Assembly (NCBI GenBank): GCA_964552195.1 | Contig: CAZKFM010000008.1 | Coordinates: 66,891 to 130,890, forward strand | Length of the DNA: 64,000 nucleotides | Direction of reading: 5' to 3' | Origin: CAZKAP01 sp964552195 | GTDB lineage: Bacteria > Bacteroidota > Bacteroidia > Flavobacteriales > Flavobacteriaceae | Shown: piece by piece, positions 34,756-44,947 of the stretch | Layout: every line of letters starts with the position of its first letter | How positions within the stretch are numbered: the stretch's first letter is position 1 | Notes under the pieces: generated by a model | What the model saw: the letters and a program-made list of their open reading frames with translations, nothing else | Database searches by the model: none | Told to the model about the DNA's origin: nothing | Translations under genes and position numbers: made by a program

Positions 34756-35493
34756 CTAGCCGAGTATCATTTGGGTGAGTATATAGTTGAGTATAATAAT
34801 CACCACACTGGTCCAGACGAAGGAAGTAGTGGAAGCTTTGCCTACTTCGAGGGCCCCTCCCTTCATGAAATAGCCGTGATAGGAGGGAACTGTTGCGATG
34901 ACAAACGCGAAGAACAGGGTCTTGACAAAGGCATAGGTGACATGGAATTCCTCGAAATCGAGTTGGAGCCCCTTGATGAACTCCCCCCCGGGTGCGTAGT
35001 CACCGAAAACGGCAGCCACGTAGCCCCCGAGTATGCCGACATACATGGCAATGGCAACCGCAAACGGGTACATGAGCATGGCTATGATCTTGGGGAATAC
35101 CAGGTAGTTGATGGAATTGACCCCCATGACTTCCAAAGCGTCGATCTGCTCGGTAACCCGCATGGTACCAATGCTCGAGGTGATGTAAGACCCAACCTTA
35201 CCCGCGAGTATGATGGAAGTAAAGGTGGGCGCAAATTCCAGTATAACGGATTGACGGGTGGCAAACCCGATCAGGCTCTTGGGCAGGAACGGGCTGTTCA
35301 GGTTCAGGGCAGTTTGTATGGTGACTACGGCTCCAATGAAGAAGGAGATGAAAATGACAATGCCCATTGAATTGTAGATGAGCTCATCGATCTCCTTGAG
35401 GATCAATGATCGCATTATCGGCCATTTCGTGGGTTTACGGAAGACCTCGATCACCATCAAAAAGTACCTGCCAATGGCCGAGAGATATTTCAT
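34756..35493 (-). CDS. ABC transporter permease, MlaE-like
   Basis: This 245-residue protein with five or six membrane helices has the MlaE/YrbE signature (GKVGSYITSSIGTMRVTEQIDALEVMGVNSINYLVFP). I start it at the ATG at 35493, because the frame's earlier TTG only adds a short polar leader. It is the membrane part of the phospholipid transporter whose ATPase follows immediately. Confidence 0.92.
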   Translation of the reverse strand: MKYLSAIGRYFLMVIEVFRKPTKWPIMRSLILKEIDELIYNSMGIVIFISFFIGAVVTIQTALNLNSPFLPKSLIGFATRQSVILEFAPTFTSIILAGKVGSYITSSIGTMRVTEQIDALEVMGVNSINYLVFPKIIAMLMYPFAVAIAMYVGILGGYVAAVFGDYAPGGEFIKGLQLDFEEFHVTYAFVKTLFFAFVIATVPSYHGYFMKGGALEVGKASTTSFVWTSVVIIILNYILTQMILG

Positions 35494-35514
35494 AAATCCA
35501 TCGCGGTTGCGATT

Positions 35515-35522
35515 CAAAAATA
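35515..35522 (-). promoter_or_regulatory. -7 box for the MlaE-MlaF operon
   Basis: The minus strand reads TATTTTTG, an exact consensus match 21 bp before the ATG at 35493. Confidence 0.5.
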
Positions 35523-35600
35523 AGAATAATCAACGCTTTTAACCTTGAATTAAATTAATAGAGAATCGGTTTGGCTAGATTTACCGGAAAATATCACCGT

Positions 35601-37322
35601 ATGAAACATCCGAATTTTCGCCGGCAGCCGAACTGGAAGGTCTTCCTGATAGCCGTGCTGATTATAGGGCTGAGTGGGGCCCTGCAGGCACAGCGCAAGC
35701 GCAAACAAAAAAACAAGGCCGAAACGAGCCAGGAGGCCCGGGTTTCGCCTACTTACGATAATCCGCCAAAACTGGTGGTCGGTATAGTCGTGGACCAGAT
35801 GCGTTACGATTACCTTACCCGATTCTGGTCGCATTACGGGGAGGGAGGTTTCAAACGTCTGGTCAGGAATGGCTTTTCCGCCCGTAACCACCATTTCGAC
35901 TTTGCCCCAACCTATACCGGTCCGGGGCATGCCGCCGTCTACACAGGTAGCGTGCCGGCGGTCCATGGTATTATTGGCAACAACTGGTTCAGCCGCGAGC
36001 AGAAGAAAATGGTGTATTGCGCCTCGGACGAGCGAAGAAACCCTGTAGGCACCGCTTCTGATGCGGGCAGAATGTCGCCCTGGAGGATGAAGACCACTAC
36101 TTTTACCGACCAGATTCGATTGCATCATCAGCTCCGGTCGAAGGTCGTGGCGATAGCGCTTAAGGACAGGGGAGCCGTTTTGCCCGGAGGACACCTGGCC
36201 AATGCGGCCTATTGGTTCGAGGCCGGCAGCGCGGGAAACTGGATTAGTAGCGATTACTACATGACCGATTTGCCGGACTGGGTCAAAGCCTTTAATCAGG
36301 CCCGATCGGTGGACGCCTACAAGAAAGTCTGGAATACTCTTAAACCCATAGCGCTTTATACCGAAAGCGGCAGCGATGTCAATGACTACGAGAATATGGC
36401 CCGGGGGGAATCAGATTCCGGTTTTCCGCACCTGATTCCGGGTTTATGGGATACCAACGGCCAGTATAGTATACTGAGTGGCACCCCTTTTGGTAACAGT
36501 CTGACCACGGATTTCGCGTTGGCGGCCCTTGAAAACGAGGCCCTGGGGACCGATCGGATTACCGATGTGCTGGCCGTCAGTTATTCGAGTACGGATTACG
36601 TGGGGCATGCCTTTGGTGTCAATTCCAAGGAAGTGCAGGACACCTACCTTAGGCTCGATCAGGACCTGGAGCGTCTGCTGAACGAATTGGACCGTCGGAT
36701 GGGAAAGGGAGAATACGTGGTTTTCCTGAGTGCAGATCACGGGGCGGTTCATGTACCCAATTATTTGAAAGACCTGCGTATACCCGCGGGTTATTTCGAT
36801 ACGGCGGCCCTGAGGGATAAGCTCATTGAGTTTGCCAAATACCACTTCGGGGTCAATAACCTGATCTCCAGCGTGAGCAACCATCAGGTATTTCTCGATT
36901 CCGATGTGATCCGGGATCTGGATATGGATCGGGAGGATGTACAGGACACCCTACGACAAGAAATTATGAAGTACGAAGGGGTTGCCAACGTCTATACTGC
37001 GGAGGAGTTCAGGGAAACGGAATTCCAGGGTAGATTTGCCGCTCTGCTTCAGCGGGGGTGGGATCCGCAGCGTTCGGGAGACCTTATGATCATGCTCGAA
37101 CCAGGCTATGCCAGCTATCCGCCCAAGGGTTCCACCCATGGCACCGTCTTCAGTTACGATACCCATGTTCCCTTCCTGCTGTACGGAAAGGGCGTTAAGT
37201 CCGGCTTCACGGACCGTCGAACCGCCATCTCGGACATAGCACCGACTCTGTGTTCCATGCTTGGTGTTGCCTTTCCGAACGGTAGTGTAGGAGATCCGGT
37301 ATACGAAGCCATAGAAGAATAG
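35601..37322 (+). CDS. PafA-like alkaline phosphatase, exported
   Basis: This 573-residue protein starts at the ATG at 35601 with a basic N-terminus and a hydrophobic signal segment ending LQAQ (residue ~31). It has the alkaline phosphatase superfamily metal sites VGIVVDQMRYDYL and LSADHGAVHVP, the nucleophile region PTYTGPGHAAVYTG (Thr104 or Thr106), and YVGHAFG. PafA in Flavobacteria is a phosphate-insensitive periplasmic phosphomonoesterase. Length and motifs fit, but the exact substrate preference is inferred. Confidence 0.9.
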   Translation: MKHPNFRRQPNWKVFLIAVLIIGLSGALQAQRKRKQKNKAETSQEARVSPTYDNPPKLVVGIVVDQMRYDYLTRFWSHYGEGGFKRLVRNGFSARNHHFDFAPTYTGPGHAAVYTGSVPAVHGIIGNNWFSREQKKMVYCASDERRNPVGTASDAGRMSPWRMKTTTFTDQIRLHHQLRSKVVAIALKDRGAVLPGGHLANAAYWFEAGSAGNWISSDYYMTDLPDWVKAFNQARSVDAYKKVWNTLKPIALYTESGSDVNDYENMARGESDSGFPHLIPGLWDTNGQYSILSGTPFGNSLTTDFALAALENEALGTDRITDVLAVSYSSTDYVGHAFGVNSKEVQDTYLRLDQDLERLLNELDRRMGKGEYVVFLSADHGAVHVPNYLKDLRIPAGYFDTAALRDKLIEFAKYHFGVNNLISSVSNHQVFLDSDVIRDLDMDREDVQDTLRQEIMKYEGVANVYTAEEFRETEFQGRFAALLQRGWDPQRSGDLMIMLEPGYASYPPKGSTHGTVFSYDTHVPFLLYGKGVKSGFTDRRTAISDIAPTLCSMLGVAFPNGSVGDPVYEAIEE

Positions 37323-37330
37323 GTTCCGGC

Positions 37331-38233
37331 TCAGTCTCTCCTGCGGGGACCGAAGAGCTTTTTGATTATACCGCGCCAGCGGTATCGGCGGATGAACCGA
37401 CCTTCTTCAGGCCGTACGAAAGGCTTGTGTTCGGACCGTATCCAACCCTGCCAGTATCCGCAGTAAACGCTTGTTGATTTCAGGATCGAGCGGTCATTCA
37501 GCCCCATTTTAATAGCGGAAATTGCGGCCAGCAGGGGATCGTAGCGCATCTTGTAGAGGGCGATGCCTCTAGAAGTATCGGACCTCCTGCTGTACCCGTG
37601 CCCTGTTGGCCTGAGGTGATTGACCCTAAGTCCACTGAGCGTACGCACTTCGAAGCCGTGGTATCGGGCCAGTAAAACATCCACGGTGTCCCACCCTACA
37701 CTGTGTCGGAGGCCATCAATGGCTTCGAAACACTCCCTGCGATAGAGCTTGACCGGTCCGCGTACATGCCCGCGATCGGCTGTATTTTCCCTAATCCAGG
37801 AGCCATTTTTTTCAATATACAGCTCCCCCGAGCACACCCCCAGTCTTGGGTTATCTGCAAACACCCCGCAGATGGTTTCCAGATAGTCCACGGGCATTTC
37901 GATGTCTGCATCGAATTTCCCGAGCAGGTCATAGTCGGATAGTAGAGGGAAACCGCGGTAAAAGGCCTGGATTACTTTAGATCCGGGCAGGTGACGGGTA
38001 TCCTTTTCCCAATCCGGGGTTACCAGCTCGATCCAGTCGTGCATCCCTGCGTAATGGGCAGCTATGGACGGGCTCTTGTCGGTAGAACCGTCATTGACCA
38101 GGACCAGTCGGTCGGGTTTCCGCGTTTGCCGGCACCACGATTCCAGTGCGTACTTCAGGCAGGCCTCCTCATTGTGAAAGGGTATGGCAATGCCCACCCT
38201 GAACCCCCTCGTATGGGTGGCCTCCCTGTTCAT
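37331..38233 (-). CDS. Glycosyltransferase family 2
   Basis: This 300-residue GT-A enzyme has VGIAIPFHNEE, LVLVNDGSTDKSPSI and the metal-binding KFDADIEMP. The C-terminal region is basic and soluble, with only weak hydrophobic stretches. Donor and acceptor are unknown. It is downstream of gcvP with 3 bp between and probably co-transcribed, although the functions are unrelated. Confidence 0.9.
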   Translation of the reverse strand: MNREATHTRGFRVGIAIPFHNEEACLKYALESWCRQTRKPDRLVLVNDGSTDKSPSIAAHYAGMHDWIELVTPDWEKDTRHLPGSKVIQAFYRGFPLLSDYDLLGKFDADIEMPVDYLETICGVFADNPRLGVCSGELYIEKNGSWIRENTADRGHVRGPVKLYRRECFEAIDGLRHSVGWDTVDVLLARYHGFEVRTLSGLRVNHLRPTGHGYSRRSDTSRGIALYKMRYDPLLAAISAIKMGLNDRSILKSTSVYCGYWQGWIRSEHKPFVRPEEGRFIRRYRWRGIIKKLFGPRRRD

Positions 38234-38236
38234 TCC

Positions 38237-41104
38237 TTAGCCTTCTATGGGCTCTTCTTCGTACTGACTGGTAGGGGTGCAGGTACACATCAGGTTGCGG
38301 TCTCCATATGCCTCATCCATACGGCGCACTGTTGGCCAGAATTTATGGTCGTAGACGAAATCCAGCGGATAGGCCGCTTTCTTCCGACTGTAGGGGAAAT
38401 TCCACTGATCAGCGGTGACCATGTCCAGCGTGTGCGGAGCATTCTTGAGCACATTATTGGGATCTTCCGGATAGACATGGTCGATCTCCTGACGGATGCT
38501 GATCATGGCATCGCAGAAACGGTCGATTTCGGCCTTGTTTTCACTTTCGGTGGGCTCGATCATCATCGTGCCCGGTACCGGGAAGGATACCGTAGGCGCG
38601 TGGAACCCATAATCAATAAGGCGCTTGGCGATATCTACTACTTCTATACCCCGCTCTTTGTAGGGACGACAGTCGATAATCATCTCGTGAGCGGCACGAC
38701 CGGCCTCTCCCGTGTATAATATGGGGTAGTGACCGGCGAGGCGTTCCTTGATGTAGTTCGCATTCAGGATGGCATATTCTGTGGCCTTGCGTATTCCATC
38801 CCCCCCAAGCATTCGAATGTATCCGTAGGAAATCAGGCACGCCAGTGCACTGCCCCAGGGTGCCGCCGATATGCCGGGTATGGCCTGATCCCCTCCGGTG
38901 GGAATCACCGGGTTGGTGGGGAGAAAAGGAGCCAGCTGAGGCGCAACACAAATGGGACCCACACCCGGGCCTCCGCCCCCGTGGGGAATGGAAAAGGTTT
39001 TGTGGAGGTTCAGGTGGCAAACGTCCGCTCCTATGCGGGCAGGACTGGTCAGGCCTACCTGGGCGTTCATATTCGCCCCGTCCATGTACACCTGTCCACC
39101 GTGCTTATGGATCAAATCGGTGATCTCCCGGATGCTGGATTCAAAAACCCCATGGGTGGATGGATAAGTGACCATCAGGGCTGCCAGGTTTTCAGAATGC
39201 AGTTCCGCCTTGGCCATTAGGTCATCCCAGTCAATATTTCCCTTATCGTCGGTCTTGGTAACCACGACCTTCATGCCCGCCATGACCGCCGAGGCCGGAT
39301 TGGTTCCGTGGGCCGAGGCAGGGATCAGGCAGATATTACGGTGCCCCTCTCCGCGGGATTCATGGTAGGCCCGTATGGTCATCAGGCCGCTGTATTCACC
39401 CTGTGCGCCTGAGTTCGGTTGCAGGGAGGTCGCTGCCATCCCGGTTATTTCGTTCAGGTATTCCTCGAGTTCGCCTAAGAGTTGCTGATAACCCTTGGCC
39501 TGATCAATGGGCACAAAGGGGTGCAGGTTACCCCAGGAGCTCCAGCTCAGGGGCAGCATCTGACTGGCTGCGTTTAGCTTCATGGTGCAGCTGCCCAGGG
39601 AAATCATCGAGTGGTTCAGCGCGAGATCCTTGCGCTCTAGCTTTTTGATGTAGCGCATCAGCTCGGTCTCGCTGTGATAGGTATTGAAAACCGGGTAGCC
39701 CAGGATTTTACCTGTCCTTTTGAGTGAATCCGGTATGGCATCACCGGTGGAATCGGCCTTCAGTATGGGATCATCCCCTGCAACCTCTGCTCCTGTAAGG
39801 CACCATACGATATCTCGCAGGTCTTCAGTGCTTACCGTTTCGTTGAGGGATATGCTTAAGTCCGTCTTGTTAATGATGTTGAAGTTGATTCTTTTCTCTT
39901 TAGAGCGCTCCACAACGACCTGAGTGTCTTTTACGCTGAGCATGAGGGTATCGAAGAAGGATGCATTTTTGACCTGAACCCCGAGTTCAATCAATATGCG
40001 ATACAACTGAACGGTTCTGCGGTGTACACGGCCTGCAATGTCCTTTAGTCCGTCGGGTCCGTGGTATACGGCGTACATACCCGCCATCACCGCTAGTAAA
40101 ACCTGGGCCGTACATATATTCGAAGTAGCCTTGTCCCTTTTGATGTGTTGTTCACGGGTCTGAAGAGCCATACGGAGGGCCTCCTTTCCGTTCCGGTCCA
40201 CGGTCTTGCCAATGATTCTTCCCGGCAGATGCCTCTTGTAATCTTCCAGAGTGGCGAAATAGGCCGCATGTGGGCCTCCGTAGCCCAGAGGGATGCCGAA
40301 GCGCTGAGTACTTCCCACAACGACGTCCACACCCCATTCCCCCGGAGCCTGTAACAGAACCAGACTAAGGATATCCGCAGCAACTGCTATTTTAAGACCG
40401 GCTTCCCGGGCCTGTGCGATTTTAGCGGAAGGGTTGGTGAGCTCTCCGTATTTCCCGGGATACTGCACCAGCATGCCGAAAAACTCTACGCCAGGCTCAA
40501 AGGACTCAAGGCTTCCAACCACGAGTTCTATACCCAGTGGAGCCGAGCGCGTTTGTAATACTCCCAGAGTCTGTGGCAAGACACCTTCGTCCACAAAAAA
40601 CCGGACGCTGCCCGACTTTTTTTGTTCGTGATCCCGAACCGCGAAGAGCATGCTCATGGCCTCCGCCGCCGCGGTAGCTTCGTCCAGCAGTGAAGCGTTA
40701 GCGACCGGCATACCGGTAAGATCGGATACCACCGTCTGAAAGTTGAGCAGGGCCTCCAGCCTACCCTGGGCAATCTCTGCCTGATAGGGGGTATATGCGG
40801 TGTACCAGCCCGTATTTTCCAATATACCCCTTTTGATTACCGAGGGGGTAATGGATTCGTGGTATCCCATGCCTATATAGGACCGGTAGACCTTGTTTTT
40901 TGCGGCCAGTTGTTCCATGAGCTTTAGGAATGTATATTCGCTAATTGCCTCAGGAACAGATATGTCTTTTTCCAGACGAATGTTGTCGGGTACGGTTTGC
41001 CCGATCAGTTCATTCATGGAATTTACACCGATGGTTTCGAGCATGGAGTTTAGGTCGCTCTCAGAAATGCCGATGTGACGGTTTGCAAACGATTTCGTTA
41101 TCAT
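38237..41104 (-). CDS. gcvP: Glycine dehydrogenase (decarboxylating), P-protein
   Basis: This 955-residue full-length P-protein of the glycine cleavage system starts at the ATG at 41104 (MITKSFANRHIGISE). Both homologous halves are present. The PLP-binding Lys lies in HLNLHKTFSIPHGGGGPG near residue 700. It decarboxylates glycine and passes the aminomethyl group to lipoylated H-protein. The T and H proteins are not in the window. Confidence 0.97.
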   Translation of the reverse strand: MITKSFANRHIGISESDLNSMLETIGVNSMNELIGQTVPDNIRLEKDISVPEAISEYTFLKLMEQLAAKNKVYRSYIGMGYHESITPSVIKRGILENTGWYTAYTPYQAEIAQGRLEALLNFQTVVSDLTGMPVANASLLDEATAAAEAMSMLFAVRDHEQKKSGSVRFFVDEGVLPQTLGVLQTRSAPLGIELVVGSLESFEPGVEFFGMLVQYPGKYGELTNPSAKIAQAREAGLKIAVAADILSLVLLQAPGEWGVDVVVGSTQRFGIPLGYGGPHAAYFATLEDYKRHLPGRIIGKTVDRNGKEALRMALQTREQHIKRDKATSNICTAQVLLAVMAGMYAVYHGPDGLKDIAGRVHRRTVQLYRILIELGVQVKNASFFDTLMLSVKDTQVVVERSKEKRINFNIINKTDLSISLNETVSTEDLRDIVWCLTGAEVAGDDPILKADSTGDAIPDSLKRTGKILGYPVFNTYHSETELMRYIKKLERKDLALNHSMISLGSCTMKLNAASQMLPLSWSSWGNLHPFVPIDQAKGYQQLLGELEEYLNEITGMAATSLQPNSGAQGEYSGLMTIRAYHESRGEGHRNICLIPASAHGTNPASAVMAGMKVVVTKTDDKGNIDWDDLMAKAELHSENLAALMVTYPSTHGVFESSIREITDLIHKHGGQVYMDGANMNAQVGLTSPARIGADVCHLNLHKTFSIPHGGGGPGVGPICVAPQLAPFLPTNPVIPTGGDQAIPGISAAPWGSALACLISYGYIRMLGGDGIRKATEYAILNANYIKERLAGHYPILYTGEAGRAAHEMIIDCRPYKERGIEVVDIAKRLIDYGFHAPTVSFPVPGTMMIEPTESENKAEIDRFCDAMISIRQEIDHVYPEDPNNVLKNAPHTLDMVTADQWNFPYSRKKAAYPLDFVYDHKFWPTVRRMDEAYGDRNLMCTCTPTSQYEEEPIEG

Positions 41105-41128
41105 AACAATTTTTGACTGAAAAATGTA

Positions 41129-41136
41129 CAAAATTA
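41129..41136 (-). promoter_or_regulatory. -7 box for gcvP
   Basis: The minus strand reads TAATTTTG, an exact TAnnTTTG match 24 bp before the gcvP ATG. Confidence 0.5.
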
Positions 41137-41201
41137 GTGAATTTATCCGTTGATAGGTCACAGACAGACAGCGGGCTGCCCCACATTTCCAGGCCTAAAT
41201 C

Positions 41202-42032
41202 ATGCAAATTTTTCGGAAACTTCTGGATTTTTACCTGGATGCCAGTGTACACGTGGCATTGGCTGTGCTTTCGCTGTTTTGGGCTACTGTGTACTTCCTG
41301 AACCTGCCCCCGAATTTCTACCTGGCCGGGCTGGTCTTCTTCGGCAGTATGGTCTTTTACAATCTGGCCAAGGATTCGGTTGGGTTGCATACGCTGCGCA
41401 GGGCCAGTAAACGCTACTATCGCAGCATTCGCTTTCTGAGCATGGCCTCCCTGTTGGCCGTTGCCTTTTTCTTCTTCCATTTATCTTCGGTGCTTCAGTG
41501 GAGCATTTTCGTGATAGCCCTGTTGTCTGCGCTATATCTGGTGCCTATACCCGGTCTGGGTATTGGCATGCGCAGCCTGGGGTGGCTCAAGATCTTTTGG
41601 GTGGGTCTGTCCTGGGCGGCTGTCACCGTTTACCTTCCGGTTGCCGGTACCGAACTGATCGGCGGAACCGATTGGATGGTCATGGGGATTCAGCGGGTAC
41701 TCATGGTAGTTTGCCTGATGATTCCTTTCGAGATACGAGATGCCTGCAGGGATTCTGTTGATTTGAAGACCCTGCCTCAGCGTTTTGGAATACCCTCAAT
41801 ACGCTGGTTGGGTTATGTGTTGTTGCTGCTGTATTTTATACTGGTCTTCGCCCGATCCCGATTCACGGTTTTCGAGTTGCTCTTTCACTTGCTGTTTGCC
41901 GGGTTGATGTACGCTGCACTTAGAAAATCACGTGCGGATCAGGGACGCTACTACGCCTCGTTTTGGGTAGAAGCCATACCCATAGTTTTGTGGCTGGGGC
42001 TGCTGTGGCTCAAGAACGGGTCGTTGATTTAA
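41202..42032 (+). CDS. UbiA-type prenyltransferase-like membrane protein
   Basis: This is a 276-residue protein with about eight membrane segments. MVFYNLAKDSVG corresponds to the first UbiA aspartate motif in weakened form, and IPFEIRDACRDSVDLKTLPQRFG to the second, Asp-rich motif. UbiA enzymes transfer prenyl chains to aromatic or other acceptors in the membrane. The first motif lacks the usual NDxxDxxxD, so activity is uncertain. It is divergent from gcvP. Confidence 0.75.
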   Translation: MQIFRKLLDFYLDASVHVALAVLSLFWATVYFLNLPPNFYLAGLVFFGSMVFYNLAKDSVGLHTLRRASKRYYRSIRFLSMASLLAVAFFFFHLSSVLQWSIFVIALLSALYLVPIPGLGIGMRSLGWLKIFWVGLSWAAVTVYLPVAGTELIGGTDWMVMGIQRVLMVVCLMIPFEIRDACRDSVDLKTLPQRFGIPSIRWLGYVLLLLYFILVFARSRFTVFELLFHLLFAGLMYAALRKSRADQGRYYASFWVEAIPIVLWLGLLWLKNGSLI

Positions 42033-42047
42033 GGCATTGAAGCTTGC

Positions 42048-42293
42048 TTATACGGCTGTGCCTCCCTGGGTTTGTTCTAATTTCTTTTTGATCTCTTCCT
42101 TTTCTTCTTCGGTCAGCGCCTTGAGGTGCGCCTTGTTGCAGAGGGAGGTAAGTCGGGTATTCTTCTTAACAAACTGGCTGCAATTCTTGCAGTAGTACAC
42201 ATGCAGCTGTAGCCGAATCCGATCCCAAAAACTGGACTCCCTATATTGGGATTTATGACAGATCGTGGCCGCTTCCTCACAAGAAATTTTCAT
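42048..42293 (-). CDS. Small zinc-finger anti-sigma-like protein
   Basis: This 81-residue protein has HVYYCKNC, an HxxxCxxC zinc anti-sigma motif, after an N-terminal helix with CEEAATICHKSQ, and a C-terminal Glu/Lys-rich helix. It starts 2 bp after the ECF sigma factor gene, the classical arrangement of a sigma factor with its cytoplasmic anti-sigma factor. There is no membrane segment. Confidence 0.75.
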   Translation of the reverse strand: MKISCEEAATICHKSQYRESSFWDRIRLQLHVYYCKNCSQFVKKNTRLTSLCNKAHLKALTEEEKEEIKKKLEQTQGGTAV

Positions 42294-42295
42294 GC

Positions 42296-42850
42296 TTAAA
42301 ACCAGTTTTGATTAAGGCATTGCATCAGGCTTGTACGGGCCCTGTGGATCATTACCCATAAGTTGGACGGATTGATACCGAGTTCATTACAGATGTCTTC
42401 AGTACTCATGCCCTGTATGGTTTTCATGCGAAAGACCTGCGCCTGTTTCCTGGGCAGTTTTTCGATACAGACTTGTATGGCCTCACCCAGTTCCTCGTTT
42501 TCCAGCTCCCCTGCTGCATCCTTACCAAAGGGGTCGGCCACACGTTCCTCCAGCCACTCTCCTTCATTATCGGAGCCCTCGGAATAGCTAACCCGTACCT
42601 CTGCCTTGCCTTTGGCAGAATTACTGCGTCTGTAGTAATCAATAACCTTCCGTTTCAGAATCGATACCAGCCAGGTGCGTTCGGCCGCCTCTCCCTTGTA
42701 GTTCTTGGCGGACTTCAGACCGGCCACAAAGGTTTCCTGTACCAGGTCTTTGGCGAGCTCCGAATCGCTCACCCGCCCGAAGGCGTAGTTAAATAGATAA
42801 TCGGCATGTTGGTCCACCCATCCTTCGGGTTGCAATTGATTAGCTGCCAT
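42296..42850 (-). CDS. RNA polymerase ECF-type sigma factor
   Basis: This 184-residue sigma-70 family factor has region 2 (HADYLFNYAFGRVSDSELAKDLVQETFVAGL) and region 4 (QVFRMKTIQGMSTEDICNELGINPSNLWVMIHRAR). There is an acidic insert between them (SYSEGSDNEGEWLEE). It is coupled to a small zinc protein that is a probable anti-sigma factor. Target genes are not evident. Confidence 0.9.
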   Translation of the reverse strand: MAANQLQPEGWVDQHADYLFNYAFGRVSDSELAKDLVQETFVAGLKSAKNYKGEAAERTWLVSILKRKVIDYYRRSNSAKGKAEVRVSYSEGSDNEGEWLEERVADPFGKDAAGELENEELGEAIQVCIEKLPRKQAQVFRMKTIQGMSTEDICNELGINPSNLWVMIHRARTSLMQCLNQNWF

Positions 42851-42910
42851 ATAGGGCTTTACGCATTTAAGCTTAAAAATAAGGGATTTCCCGCAAAACA
42901 GTCCGGATCA

Positions 42911-44944
42911 TCAGGAATGGGTTTCGTCTGTCTCCTGCAGTCCTGCGCGCTCGAGCAAGGACTCGATCCTCGGATCCCTGCCCCGGAACCTGCGGTACAA
43001 AACGGAGGGGTCTTCGCTTCCCCCCTTCGACAATATATGTTCCATGAACAAGCGGGCGGTAGCCGGATCGAAAATCCCCCTCTCGGTAAAGAGTGAAAAT
43101 GCGTCGGCATCCAGGACTTCGGCCCATTTATAGCTGTAGTAGCCCGCGGAGTATCCCCCTTGGAAAATATGTGAGAAGGAGGTGCTCATGCAGGTATCGG
43201 GCCGCTTCGGAAACAGTCTGACCGATTCCATGGCCTGATCTTCGAACTCCTGAACATCGATTTCAGCGGCCTCATTAAGGGTGTGCCATTTCATGTCCAG
43301 CAAGGCAAACCCGACTTGCCTCAGGGTGGCCATCCCTTCCATAAAATGGCTGGATTCCCTGATCTTATCAATGTAATCCATAGGTATGGGTTCGTCGGTC
43401 TCGTAATGCCTGGCAAAGGTTGACAGGGCTTCTTTCTCGTAGCACCAGTTTTCCATGAGCTGGCTGGGTAACTCGACGAAATCCCAGTATACGCTGGTGC
43501 CGGATAGCCCGGGATAACAGGTGTCGGCCAGCATGCCGTGGAGGGCGTGCCCGAATTCGTGGAATAAGGTAGTCACCTCGTTAAAAGTCAGTAAGGAGGG
43601 CTTGGTCTCCGTTGCCCTGGTGAAGTTGCAGACAATGGAAACCTGTGGCCGCTGTTCTATCTCGCCCCTGCGATACTGAGAACGAAACGATGTCATCCAG
43701 GCTCCCTGTCTTTTTCCGGGCCTGGGATGCAGGTCGGCATAGAAGAGGGATACAAATCGGCCCGTTTCGTCGGTTACTTCATAGGTCAGGACTTCCTCGT
43801 GATAGACCGGAACGTGGTCCATCGGAGTAAATTTCAGGCCAAACAATCGCCCCGCGATATCGAAAACACCTGAAATGACCCGGTTCAGCTCGAAATAGGG
43901 CTTGAGCACTTCATCGTCCAGTTCGAATCGTTGTTTTTTAAGGCGTTCCTGATAGTAGGCTGAATCCCAGGTCTGCAGCGTATCAATACCATCCAAACGG
44001 GCAAATTCGGTGAGCTCTGTGAATTCCCGTTGTCCCGCCGGTAATGCAGCCTTACGCAGTTTTTCAAGGAAATCCATGACCTTCAATGGCTCATCTGCCA
44101 TACGGTTTTCTAGCACATAGGCCGCATGGTTTTCATATCCCAGCAGCTGTGCACGCTCCCTTCTCAGGTTTACGATTTCCGTTATGATTTCCCGGTTGTC
44201 GTTTTCGTTCCCCTGGAACCCCTTGCGTCCAAAGGCCCGGGAAAGCTCTTCTCTCATTTCGCGGTCGGCGGCGTACTTCATGAACGGAATGTACATGGGG
44301 TAGTCAAGCGTAAACACCCAGCCTTCCAGAGAATCCTGCCGGGCTCTCTGCGCTGCGGCTTCCAGCAGGGAATCGGGTAGTCCCTGCAGACGATCCTGAT
44401 CCGTGATATACAATGTATACTCATTGGATTCGGCAAGTACGCGCTCACCGAAGGTCAGAGAAAGCGTGGAAAGTCGGGTGTCGATGGCTCTAAGACGTTC
44501 TTTCTGATCTTCCGCGAGCAGGGCACCATTTCGCTTAAATGATTTATAGCGCTGATCGAGTAGGCGTCGCTGTTCCGGGTTCAGTCCTTCCGGCGGATTT
44601 TCGTAGACGGCCCGTATGCGCTCGAAGAGCTTTAGGTTCAGGGATATGTCGTTGGAAAATTCGGACAACACCGGAGCCACCTTCTGCGCGATCTCCTGCA
44701 TTTCAGGATTGGTTTCAGCGGAGTTGAGATTGAAAAAGATTGAGCTCACCCGGGCCAGCCGATCACCCGAATAATCCAATGCCTCCAGAGTATTTTCAAA
44801 ACTCGGGGGTTCGGGATTGTCGACTATGGCGTCTATTTCTCTGCGGGCCTCCTCTATACTTTGCAGGATGGCGGGTTCGTAATGCCCATTCTCGATTTGG
44901 TCGAATGGAGGGTATTCGAATGCCTCCAAAAGTGGGTTTGTCAT
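42911..44944 (-). CDS. M3-family oligopeptidase
   Basis: This 677-residue peptidase of the thimet/OpdA/Dcp family has the zinc site HEFGHALHG (near residue 462) and the downstream Glu helix. There is no signal peptide, so it is a cytoplasmic degrader of short peptides. It follows purE by 3 bp on the same strand and probably shares the purK-purE transcript. Confidence 0.93.
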   Translation of the reverse strand: MTNPLLEAFEYPPFDQIENGHYEPAILQSIEEARREIDAIVDNPEPPSFENTLEALDYSGDRLARVSSIFFNLNSAETNPEMQEIAQKVAPVLSEFSNDISLNLKLFERIRAVYENPPEGLNPEQRRLLDQRYKSFKRNGALLAEDQKERLRAIDTRLSTLSLTFGERVLAESNEYTLYITDQDRLQGLPDSLLEAAAQRARQDSLEGWVFTLDYPMYIPFMKYAADREMREELSRAFGRKGFQGNENDNREIITEIVNLRRERAQLLGYENHAAYVLENRMADEPLKVMDFLEKLRKAALPAGQREFTELTEFARLDGIDTLQTWDSAYYQERLKKQRFELDDEVLKPYFELNRVISGVFDIAGRLFGLKFTPMDHVPVYHEEVLTYEVTDETGRFVSLFYADLHPRPGKRQGAWMTSFRSQYRRGEIEQRPQVSIVCNFTRATETKPSLLTFNEVTTLFHEFGHALHGMLADTCYPGLSGTSVYWDFVELPSQLMENWCYEKEALSTFARHYETDEPIPMDYIDKIRESSHFMEGMATLRQVGFALLDMKWHTLNEAAEIDVQEFEDQAMESVRLFPKRPDTCMSTSFSHIFQGGYSAGYYSYKWAEVLDADAFSLFTERGIFDPATARLFMEHILSKGGSEDPSVLYRRFRGRDPRIESLLERAGLQETDETHS

Positions 44945-44947
44945 GTA